Source: Mnemiopsis leidyi
Taxonomy: Eukaryota > Ctenophora > Tentaculata > Lobata > Bolinopsidae
Length of the DNA stretch: 64,000 nucleotides
Assembly: GCA_000226015.1 (NCBI GenBank)
Contig: JH155412.1
Location: 91,720 to 155,719 of the forward strand
Reading direction: 5' to 3'
Numbering within the stretch: position 1 is the first letter of the stretch; the number at the start of each line of letters is the position of its first letter. Under the pieces are notes generated by a model that saw nothing but the letters and a program-made list of their open reading frames with translations, was not told the origin of the DNA and ran no database searches. Shown piece by piece: positions 42,301 through 50,690 of the stretch. The position numbers and the translations under genes were made by a program.

Positions 42301-43988
42301 GATGAGATTGAAGAAACCAGTATCGGGACGGACAATCATTTTTGCGAGGAAAATGTAAGAGAAGTTCAGGAATCCTCGAGAATGCTGGTTAATGACATAT
42401 GCAAAGTCTTTGGCGCAGAAAGTATGAAGAATTTCACTCCTGCGATGATGAACAAACCCTCTGTTGTGAAAGCCCAAATGGCCGAATGGTTGTTTTCAGC
42501 AATTCATCTGCTAGATCAGTGCAGCTTACCGTTAATGTCAAATGCTAGGGTTCAACTTGAAAATTTGCAAGAGGAGAAANNNNNNNNNNCGTTAATGTCA
42601 AATGCTAGGGTTCAACTTGAAAATTTGCAAGAGGAGAAAATAGCAGATCAGAAAAATATCATCAATCTGCAGAATGAACTCATTTCCCAGAAAAATGAAG
42701 AATTAGGTCTTGTCAGCAAGACTGTAGAGGCGGAGCTGAAAACTTATTCTTCAGCTTTGCAACAAAGCTGCTCTACTGCACTATCACCCAAGAACATTGT
42801 TGCAGCTGTACAGAAAGTTGCCAGAGAAGATGATCGGAGCAGAGAGGTTCTTGTATTTGGTGTTGCAGAAGAAAAGGGAGAGTGCGCTACTGTTAAAGTC
42901 GCCAAGATCCTGGAGCAGTTAGAGGAGAAACCAAAATTTCAACAATGTCGAAGAATCGGACAGCTAAGGGAGAACGCAGTTCGCCCAATCAAATTCAGCG
43001 TCAGAAGCACTGATATCGTTTATCAGATATTGAGTAAAGCCAAGCGGCTGAGACAAATTGAGGGGTATAAGACTGTGTACCTCTCACCGAACAGAACACC
43101 TGAAGAAAGGGTTGCCCGCCAAAAACTTGTTGCAGAACTGAAAGAGAAGCGTACTGGTGATCCGAACTCTCGCTATTTTATCAGGAAAGGTGAAATAGTG
43201 CAAGTTGCGTTAGAAGAATCATTTCATTCCACTGAATGAAGAGAAATTGCAATATTGTTATATTTCTAATAGTTGGAGAAAACTTTCCTTAGAGCTCCTT
43301 GCTCTGTTTTCTATCATTGTATATTTGAATATATTTTTCCTATGATTTAATTGTGTGATTTTTGCAGGGGCTATATTTTGTCGGGAGTATTTATACTCCA
43401 AATCGATGTTTTAGTATCCCTTTCAGGGTATATATAATTCAGTTGTTCGTTGAATCTCTGTATTGTGTACACTTTGATAAAGTTTTTGATAAAAAATAAA
43501 AATAAGTATAAATGTAACCCTGAGGCCTGAGTCCTGACTTACCCTTTCAGATTCGCAAGATCCCCTCAGATTTGTGATTTTCATTCCCGACTGGAGAGAG
43601 CCGCTAACGCCCGCCATCCCTCGACTTGAGAACACTATATACTTGACACACAACATTCTACTGACCAGCAAGTCACATCAGTATATTACAGGTCAGCGTT
43701 TGTTCATTAATGTGGTATTTATCGGGAAAGTAAAATCCCTGTCAGCATAATTGTGAAATGTTTCTAAATGTTCGTTTCAAATTTTTCAAAAATCTACGTT
43801 TGAAAAGTTTTAAAAAAATTATTTCACCAGGTAACCAGCACCTTCAGTCTATAACGCACTACGACGCGGTGCACGGAACACAAGTGTACGTGTTGCAAAA
43901 CGACGCCGCCTCGGACGAGTGGCCCCTCGGCGACGACGACATGGAGCACCTTCGGGATGCAATGTCGTATAACAGAGAGTGGAACTGA
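33343..43988 (+). CDS. PCIF1: PCIF1/CAPAM cap-specific m6Am methyltransferase
   Basis: Methylates N6 of 2'-O-methyladenosine next to the mRNA cap and binds phosphorylated RNA polymerase II CTD. Exons: 33343-33393, 33611-33694, 34164-34230, 34335-34397, 34520-34642, 34766-34861, 35469-35573, 35862-36009, 36189-36286, 36429-36513, 36643-36741, 36868-37025, 37492-37584, 37935-38073, 38306-38378, about 40442-40653, 40827-40984, 41181-41267, 41659-41965, 43551-43691, 43831-43988; about 848 residues (human 704). N-terminal WW domain (EWFCRWSERK...SSWVKPEG), then a second WW-like repeat lacking the first Trp, an acidic stretch, a PAM2 motif (LNVNAKPFVP), a basic stretch, then the conserved core: PPHPECEIRRYSEVQTLRKL, SMYREIMEDVP, RVWCLLKRY, RVTFECFASPFNCYF, YCSAFPDIDCYFGSRGSFF and the catalytic NPPF, ending VIFIPDWREP. 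The junction before exon 16 is unresolved (phase mismatch; an extra exon or an acceptor near 40411). Confidence 0.94.
37798..37842. repeat. Short inverted repeat in PCIF1 intron
   Basis: cacctaccttcccacctca faces tgaggtgggtaggtaggtaa around a minimal loop, preceded by a duplicated aagtgaagtaaagtggt. A hairpin of about 20 bp; no family recognised. Confidence 0.6.
38652..39335 (-). CDS. Secreted CAP/SCP-domain protein, nested antisense in PCIF1
   Basis: Small secreted protein of the CAP (CRISP/antigen 5/PR-1) superfamily, nearest in layout to GAPR-1/PR-1-type single-domain members. Exons 39335-38982 and 38789-38652, phase 0 intron; 163 residues. Signal peptide MKFLVALTIVLLVSTALG, then HKKYRKLHGVKKLKWD, FEHSKNSGYGENLY with the conserved His and Glu, the CAP1 signature GHFTQVVW (split by the intron) and CAP2 CNYSPPGNY. 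It is a complete, intact gene lying wholly inside a PCIF1 intron on the opposite strand. CTTATAATC at about 39372-39380 is TATA-like and close to the start, implying a short 5' UTR. The precise function cannot be told from sequence; members act in defence, venom and lipid binding. Confidence 0.92.
39370..39384 (-). promoter_or_regulatory. TATA-like box of the nested CAP gene
   Basis: On the minus strand this reads CGCCTTATAATCAAG, roughly 40 bases upstream of the CAP start codon. The position suits a core promoter with a very short leader. Confidence 0.4.
39905..40215. repeat. Degenerate minisatellite (tttgggttactctagg)
   Basis: Irregularly spaced variants of gggttactctagg/ggttaccctagg occur about ten times between 39945 and 40200. 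It lies in the PCIF1 intron that also holds the CAP gene. Confidence 0.7.
42268..43239 (+). CDS. LINE ORF1-like protein (coiled coil plus RRM-like region)
   Basis: Starts at the ATG giving MAVQYRASKYLDEIEETSIG; upstream codons are less protein-like. A helical N-terminal part is followed by a coiled coil (LENLQEEKIADQKNIINLQN), then a region typical of L1/CR1-type ORF1: REVLVFGVAEE, CRRIGQLRENAVRPIKFSVR and a C-terminal block with YLSPNRTPEERVARQKLVAE. Known ORF1 proteins bind RNA and chaperone retrotransposition. The frame is interrupted only by an assembly gap of ten N at 42580-42589 flanked by identical 50-base copies; removing 60 bases leaves the frame open. Confidence 0.75.
   Translation: MAVQYRASKYLDEIEETSIGTDNHFCEENVREVQESSRMLVNDICKVFGAESMKNFTPAMMNKPSVVKAQMAEWLFSAIHLLDQCSLPLMSNARVQLENLQEEKXXXXLMSNARVQLENLQEEKIADQKNIINLQNELISQKNEELGLVSKTVEAELKTYSSALQQSCSTALSPKNIVAAVQKVAREDDRSREVLVFGVAEEKGECATVKVAKILEQLEEKPKFQQCRRIGQLRENAVRPIKFSVRSTDIVYQILSKAKRLRQIEGYKTVYLSPNRTPEERVARQKLVAELKEKRTGDPNSRYFIRKGEIVQVALEESFHSTE
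42580..42589. other. Assembly gap with false 50-bp duplication
   Basis: Ten N separate two identical 50-base segments, 42530-42579 and 42590-42639. This is the signature of two overlapping contigs joined without merging; the true sequence very probably has one copy. Confidence 0.93.
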
Positions 43989-44944
43989 TCACTAGGTGTG
44001 TCGGCGGCGAGTGTTACCGGCAAAATTTCGACGGTAAACATCACTTGTTTCTATCCTGGACCGGGGGTCTGTTAAGTTTTGATTAGTCAACAAAAATTAG
44101 TACGCAATATTGGTAATGGTATTAATTTGCGGTTGCCAGATTTAGTTAATGAATTTTTTTCCCTTTAAAGATGCTGTATTGTGGTTTTATCGAGATCAAG
44201 GCTCATCCTGTTCATGGAATAATTATTTGCGAATGTTGCGAAAATAATCTTGTTTTTCAGTTCGTTCAGTAGTTTTCAGTGTAACATAGTATCATTTTGT
44301 ATTTGTGATTGCTTTGAAATGCGGTAAATTATCGCCGTTTTGGTTTAAATACTGAACTTGAATTTATTTAGTTCATTTAAGTGATGATGATTGTACCAAG
44401 GTATTAAGTTATGGATATAAGTTAAAGAATTTTTCTGTTAAAGCCACTCGTAGGTTAGTTGAATTGTTAGATTTCTAAATTCCAAAATTGGTAATTGGAG
44501 ACATTGGTGGGCCAGGCCAGACAAACAACCCAATTCCCAATCCTTTTTTATTGTCATTGTGGGATATAATTAGTCAGCCGTATTTTAGATTTAAGGAATT
44601 TAAAATAAATCATTTAGAACCACGTTATAGTTGAAGATATATAATTGAGTTTGTAGATATTCTTTTGTATGGGAATTTGAACGATCAACGATACGGATAT
44701 ACTTGGAGCAATTTTTCATTGTACAATCTGTGATAAAGTAACTGATACTTTGATTTTTAGCGGTAGAATTGCATATTCATATTGTATTATGTAAGTATTT
44801 TGCAAAAGACATTGAATTTAAATACCTGCATTATGGATCGAGATTTTTGTCGTTACTTTTTGTAAATCATTATAATCCTCAGTAGTGAACTTTTTGGAGC
44901 CTCTGTAAAGAAGTTGTACATTTGGCAGCCAAATGTTTTTCAGT
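43989..44944. other. Intergenic sequence after PCIF1
   Basis: Non-coding, AT-rich. An AATAAA at about 44602 is a possible distal poly(A) signal. No repeat or RNA gene recognised. Confidence 0.4.
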
Positions 44945-45645
44945 CAGGGGTGGAGGAACATGCTCAAAACTGGAGGGGGGGGTTTGACGAGATTTTATCC
45001 GGGTATCACCTGTCCACAGTGCCGAATGTTATTGTTTATTTACCCAAAAATATAGAGTCTGCATAAAAAGATGTTTTTCTCTTGATGTTCCAGACAGTAA
45101 AAGTCTAATCAGCTCGCCGCAGGCAGAAATTGTTCACTTAAAGGCGAATTTCAACCATTTTGGTAATTGAGCTTGGTTGTTATGAGAGTTTTGATAGTGT
45201 TATCTTTCAGTGACACTGTGCTACTGCTTGGTAGTAGGTATTCCAAATTTCAGCTTATGTCGTACACAGAACTCCTGGCACTGCAATAAAATCTGAAATA
45301 GTTTTCATACAAAGATCACGAGCCTGGCAAATTGTTCAAAATAAATAAGGTAGGTATGATTCTAGAATTAATTCGACAATCCAAAAGTAATATGCGACAT
45401 CATTACAAATAGTGCAATACACTTTATAGGGTGGCTCTGGTTGTGTAAAGGTTACTCAGTAAAATGAGTCTATTTAGCCCGCTGCAGGCGAAACATTTCA
45501 CAAATTTGGCACGTGTCAGAAGGCTTAAAAGCAATTTCCTAATACATAATAGAAGTTGTTGAAATTTTGGGGGCCAAATAATGCCTCCCCCATCCAAATT
45601 TTTGGTTGGCCATGGCCCCCACCCCCCCCTGTTCCGCCACCCCTG
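44945..45645. mobile_element. Non-autonomous hAT-like DNA transposon
   Basis: The left end CAGGGGTGGAGGAAC is answered by GTTCCGCCACCCCTG at the right end, terminal inverted repeats of 15 bp with one mismatch. CAGGGGTGG-type termini are typical of hAT elements. The 701-bp interior has no transposase frame. Two internal stretches (agctcgccgcaggcagaaa and agcccgctgcaggcgaaac) are similar to each other. The expected 8-bp target duplication is not clear, so the copy is probably old. Confidence 0.75.
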
Positions 45646-45916
45646 TCTTTGCTAAAAGTAATATATGAACAATTGAAGTTGCAATGTTTACTTGAAGTCT
45701 GATTATACTACTGTCTACATTTGTGATTTGGCTGTTAAATTCAATCATCAATTGGTTTTTCTGTTCAATTCCTAATAACTCATCTGATATCAATAACGCG
45801 TTCAATTTTGTTTCCTCGATCATCATCAATCGTGAGTTAGATCGTCTCATCTTCTGACCCATTTCGCGTAGCGAACAGCATGGTGCTGCATTGCTTAACC
45901 AGTAAATTCCATAATG

Positions 45917-47548
45917 CTCGCGGCAGCGGGGCTAGGCAACGTCTAGCAAGAGTAATTAAAGCCTTATGATTATGAAATTGAATCAAATTTGTAATGTTTC
46001 ATATTTGATAACCCCCGCCTATCTTTGATCTTGTCTCGCGTTTCAATAAAGACGCCAATCACGGGCAACTCTCGCAGCTTAAACTCAAAGTTAGAACGGT
46101 CACAGCTCAAAGTTAGAACGGTAGACGGATATAATCTCGTCAAGATTCTGTGCTCTGGCAACTCCGATTGGTGAACCAGAGTTTCGTTAGATCAACGGTC
46201 GCAGTACTACATACTAGACGGATAATAATACTTTTGCTACACGTTGCCTATCAGTAGCCTTGTTGCCGCGAAGCGGCAGCCTCCGGCGCGCGCGCGGGTC
46301 ACAACTGACAACGTGAGTGGTACAGTGAGACTAGACAAATATTTTTGTCAACAGTCAAAGTTTGTACCCGACAACAGGCAAAGTTTATACCCGACCCTGG
46401 CCCTTTACTTGCAGCTCAAAGAAGGGTAAGCTTTCACCAAATAATTGTACAGCAGCGCGCACCCTCCCGTCATTTCATTCTTCCCGTCATTTTATTCTTC
46501 GAATGAGGGTCGGACAAAGTCAAACAACCGAATAAATACCAGGTGCTTACGCCGCGCGAGGCGGCTACTACGCAGCTAGAATAAGGTTGACGAGATTATA
46601 TCCGTCTAACGTTCAGCTTTAGCTGCGTGAGTCGGGTATCACCGCGACAAGAATAAGGCTTTTCCTCTGGTGTTAAGCCAATTCATAGCCCTGTCAACGG
46701 GCGATGCGCGTCTAGAATTTCGCCAAGCCAGAAATGATATGCGCGAGAGCGCGTGATGGCCGCGACAGTAGGTTATCAACCTACAATAGCCCTGTGGCGC
46801 GCCCTATCGGAACGCGCTCACCCGTGTGAGCTTTTGGGTCGCGCGTTCAACGGGCGAAGCGCGTCTAGAATTTCTTTTAGAATTTTGCCAGGCCAGAAAT
46901 GCGTGAGAGCGCGTGATGGCCGCGACAGTAGGTTATCAACCTACAAATCGCGCGTCCGTCCTAATTTCGCGCTAAGCTCGCACAGGGATATACGTGTTAA
47001 CAGTTAAGCAAGCTCTGGTGGCGCGCGCAAAAGTGAAAAGTCTCTGACTTATAGAGCATGAAGGATATGCTGTAGGTTGTTACCGGGCGTTGCGCGGCTC
47101 TCTCTACGCAAATCAACGGGCCATGCGCGTCTACAATTTCTTCGAAATTCGCTAGGCCAGAAATTTGCGTGATAGCCGCGACAGTAGGACTAGGTTATCA
47201 ACCTACAATACGCAAAGCAACAAAGACTGAAGTCCGGGTTTTCTAGTTGCGCGCGCGACGCGCGCAAAAGGCTTTGGTTAGAGCAAATTTCTCATTAATA
47301 GTGCAGTGTCCAGGCAAAGCAAAACGTTCGATAAAGTTAATTATCTTAAACTTTAAACATTTAAGTTGATGAACTGAACTGTGCTCAAGAAATTAACAAA
47401 CTTTTCATGATTGGAGGCAATTTTTGTGAATTTATGCAAATATGTTTGTTATTTCAGACACAAGACAGCTTTCTAAATGTTATTACCTGGGGACCTCAGG
47501 CTAATTGTTGCTTGAAACGTAGAGAGAGCCGCGCATCGCCCGGTAAAA
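45917..47548. repeat. GC-rich shuffled-module cluster 2
   Basis: Shares its modules with cluster 1 but in another order. Module A: 46447-46526 (+). Module B: 46587-46650 (+) and a partial copy at 46121-46143 (-). Module C three times: 46695-46786, 46847-46946 and 47113-47208 (all +), each ending in the 17-base inverted repeat GTAGGTTATCAACCTAC (47113 copy with a small insertion before it). Module D: 47079-47110 (-) and 47482-47546 (+). Shared blocks also at 45928-45950 (gctaggcaacgt), 46266-46285 (inverted relative to 21495-21513) and 46948-46996 (inverted relative to 21729-21789). No coding capacity recognised. Confidence 0.85.
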
Positions 47549-47779
47549 AAGTTATAGCAGATGTCTTTACAAGTACCAGTTTTATGAAAACATTTACTCA
47601 AGATAATGGATAAACTCGTTTTATACAGGAATTGTTAATATGATGTAATGTATATAATTTTATTTTGTTATAGTGGCTTCATCAAAAACTTGGGTTGGAC
47701 TACCGGCTAGTCTAACAGATCATGCAAATTAATTTATCAGTGCAATGTCAATTTCTTTTTGCGTCTGGGGTAGGGCAAT

Positions 47780-48370
47780 TGTTATTGGTCTATTATGAGC
47801 GGTGAAGTATTTCCTTCTGCTTCTCAAAGACTGCAGGAGTAGAAGCCAATGCACCACTTGTTGATTCTTGATCGTGATTGATAAATCTCATAGCTTTTGC
47901 AACTTTCCCTTCGAACATACATTATAAAATCTCACAGCGCTGATAAGCTCTCTGGTTCTTGGATTTTTCAAGGTTGTCCTGAATTTCTCTCCATTTGACA
48001 CAAGTCTATTAATTTCACCGTTCCCCCACGTTAGCAGATGATCCTTCAGATATTTAACACCGTTAATCGTTTGCAGCTTTTGATTTAGGACTAGGTTTCT
48101 GCAGCATGATAGGAATAGAAAAAAAGAAAAAATGTTAGTGCTTCTCTAGGAATAGAGACGTAAACAAATTTCACAGCTAATGGCGTCCACTTCGTATCAC
48201 ATGTGAACAAGTAGATAAGTCTTGTGAGTTCTGTGAGAAACTCTCTAGCGACCTTACCCCTTGGGAGCCTTACAAAGATTTTGTGCCCAGTGTGTAATGT
48301 TGGTTTACAGTGCCCCCCACTGCTGTTTAATTTTTCGCCCTATCTGGGGCCGGCTCCCTTTTGCTGAAAA
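47780..48370 (-). mobile_element. Broken retrotransposon coding remnant (LINE-type polyprotein, N-terminal part)
   Basis: Minus-strand fragments in several frames (for example REFLTELTRLIYLFTCDTKW, then WGNGEINRLVSNGEKFRTTL, then MFEGKVAKAMRFINHDQEST) occur in the order seen in the region ahead of the reverse transcriptase of polyproteins I recall from sponge and cnidarian genomes. No reverse transcriptase motif is present. The copy is broken and old. Family assignment is from memory of this motif order and is tentative. Confidence 0.5.
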
Positions 48371-49102
48371 AACCATACATTCTCATCAATCCGGCCTAAC
48401 AGCTCTTACTAGGTGACATTTTTGTATATATGGGCACCTTTTTCCCCTACAGGGTTGTTGCCATAAATTTGGTGCCCCCTACAGTGCTGGGTTGGTGGGG
48501 GCCTTACATTAGGCCACTGTCTGTGCCATGAAAACATTTCATAGTATGTTTTGTCGAGGCGATCTGGAACATTGATGTATTGTACTTTGTCGGCATTGTA
48601 ATGTTGGTAGTAATTGTTTTGCTTTGAATCCAGTAATGTAGTATCTATCTCAGTTAGGCTTGAATGATGAAACACAGATCGAGTTGACTAATCTGTCACG
48701 GAAATAGACAACCGGGTTCGAGACATAAAGTTATGTAGTATATCTGATATATTTCTTGGGTTGCTGTTTAATGTGTTAAACATTGTCCTCAGAAAGAGGA
48801 CAACCTGGAAAAACAAGAAAAAACAAAACAATAGTAGACAGAACAAAGTAGTTCTTGGTTATAAGATCATTGAGGGCAAGCTTTTGACTTAGGAAGAAAA
48901 GGAAGCAAGAATAAGAGAAAACTATTAAAAGGACAAAAAAGATATCTTTGATTTTTAGTTTCTAGTTTGTATTTTTGTGTTTATCTAATATTTTACATTT
49001 CTCTTCGAGATCTCTATATTTGAGATCCACAATGACAAAAAATCCCCTCTGTATTCTGCAATTTTTTGTACTGTTTCTTACTTTAAATCCTTTTCAGTAA
49101 GC
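48371..49102. other. Region upstream of CTU1
   Basis: A minus-strand frame at 48409-48675 has no recognisable domain and may be part of the same old element. The rest is AT-rich. A polypyrimidine-AG acceptor (ccttttcag) lies five bases before the CTU1 start, so an untranslated first exon is likely in this stretch. Confidence 0.35.
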
Positions 49103-50370
49103 ATGCCTACTGAATGTGTTGAATGTGGCAAGAGAGCAATCCTCAAACGTCCAAAGAATAGGAAAGCTCTATGTAAGGACTGCTTTTATTCTGTATTTGA
49201 ATATGAAATTCATGAGACAATAACAAAAAACAGACTATTTAAACCTGGTGAAACAATTGCCATTGGAGCTAGTGGTGGCAAGGATTCTACAGTGTTGGCT
49301 CATATAATGAAATTACTTAATGACAGATATGACTATGGGCTCAACCTTGTGCTTTTGTCCATTGATGAAGGTATATCAGGCTACAGAGATGATTCATTAG
49401 AAACAGTAAAGCGCAATCAGATCCAGTATAGTCTTCCTTTAAAAATTTTGTCATATCAAGAATTATATGGGTGGACTATGGATGCTATCGTAAAAGAAAT
49501 TGGCATGAAAAACAACTGCACATTTTGTGGAGTTTTTCGAAGACAGGCCTTGGATAGAGGCGCTGCAATGCTCAAGTGTGATAAAATAGTTACTGGGCAC
49601 AATGCAGATGACATTGCTGAAACAGTTATTATGAATATTCTGCGAGGTGATATAGCAAGATTAGGAAGATGCACATCCATTAGCACAGGATCTGAGGGAA
49701 TGATATCAAGGTGTAAACCTTTCAAGTACACTTATGAGAAGGAAATTGTTATGTATGCACATTTTAAAAAGTTAGACTATTTTACAACTGAATGTATTTA
49801 TTCCCCAAACGCCTATAGAGGCCATGCCCGCACCTTTTTAAAAGATCTTGAAAAAATCAGACCCCGTGCTATCTTAGATATCATAACCTCTGGAGAAGAC
49901 ATGGCTATCAAAGAGGAGGTAAGAGAAACAAGGTTTTATACTTTAAGTCTTGACTGTAGTAAAAAGAGTCAATTTGTCTAGAAACTATTGTTACTGCTAT
50001 GACCCCATATTGTAAAATACATCAAATTATTTTGAACTAGTCCAAGCATGAACTTGCCCAAGCAACTTAACCCCTTTATGAATTTCTAAACTCCTAAACA
50101 CCTACCATCTTTCAGGTTAGAATGCCTATACAATCAACCTGTCAAAATTGTGGCTACATTGCAAGTTCAGAACTCTGCAAAGCATGCATAATGCTTGATG
50201 GCCTAAATCGAGGACGGCCTGAACTTAGCATTGGGAAAAACAACAAAAGAAAGAAAATCCTCAAAATGACTGCTGAAAAAGCCAAAGAAGCTGGCAAAAA
50301 TGGCAAATTAAATGGTGCTAATGCTGTCCATAATATTTCTGTTTCTCAAGATGTAGAGAACATGTTTTGA
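49103..50370 (+). CDS. CTU1: Cytoplasmic tRNA 2-thiolation protein 1
   Basis: PP-loop thiouridylase (NCS6/ATPBD3) that with CTU2 and the URM1 relay makes 2-thiouridine at the wobble position of tRNA Lys, Glu and Gln. Exons 49103-49918 and 50116-50370; 356 residues (human 348). Visible: N-terminal zinc-binding CxxC pairs ([14 protein letters not shown]), PP-loop [26 protein letters not shown], the [12 protein letters not shown] cysteine pair, [14 protein letters not shown], a [10 protein letters not shown] block and the C-terminal zinc motif CQNCGYIAS...CKAC followed by LDGLNRGRP. All catalytic residues expected are present. ABCF2 starts 320 bp downstream on the same strand. Confidence 0.96.
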
Positions 50371-50541
50371 TATTTAAAAAAATTGTATACCAAATCTTTG
50401 GAAATATCTTGTAATTTGCTTAGCATAATTTTAATTAATTTTAATGTGTTTTCTGGTTGCCACAACATACAATGCAAATTTTTAACAAATTCTTTTTAAG
50501 GTATATTTATTTTGGATAGGTTTTGTCTCATTAATTTATGC

Positions 50542-50547
50542 AATAAA
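50542..50547 (+). terminator. Poly(A) signal of CTU1
   Basis: AATAAA about 170 bases after the CTU1 stop and 144 bases before the ABCF2 start; it fits separate transcripts for the two genes. Confidence 0.55.
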
Positions 50548-50690
50548 GTCAAACCCATTATATTTTAATCTAAATATAATTCTAATACTGGCAGCGAATT
50601 TATACCTAATCTGAGAGTAATTTATTTGAGTTTAAAGTAAGTGGCTAATATTTTGTTTGATTCAATAGGAAGTAACCAGTGTTATTAGCA

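Larger units (their letters stand above)
42079..43513 (+). mobile_element. ORF1-only retroposon with 14-bp target-site duplication
   Basis: The perfect direct repeat AAATAAGTATAAAT at 42079-42092 and 43500-43513 flanks an insertion of about 1.4 kb ending in an A-rich tail (gataaaaaataaa). It sits in the PCIF1 intron between exons 19 and 20, same strand. It carries one open frame of LINE ORF1 type and no reverse transcriptase, like the HAL1 (half-a-LINE) elements of mammals. The perfect duplication and open frame point to a recent insertion. A retrogene copied from a host mRNA is the alternative. Confidence 0.8.

Noticed and set aside
48409-48675. A minus-strand gene of 88 residues upstream of CTU1
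   Set aside because: No domain, no splice partners, next to an old retroelement remnant; insufficient support.
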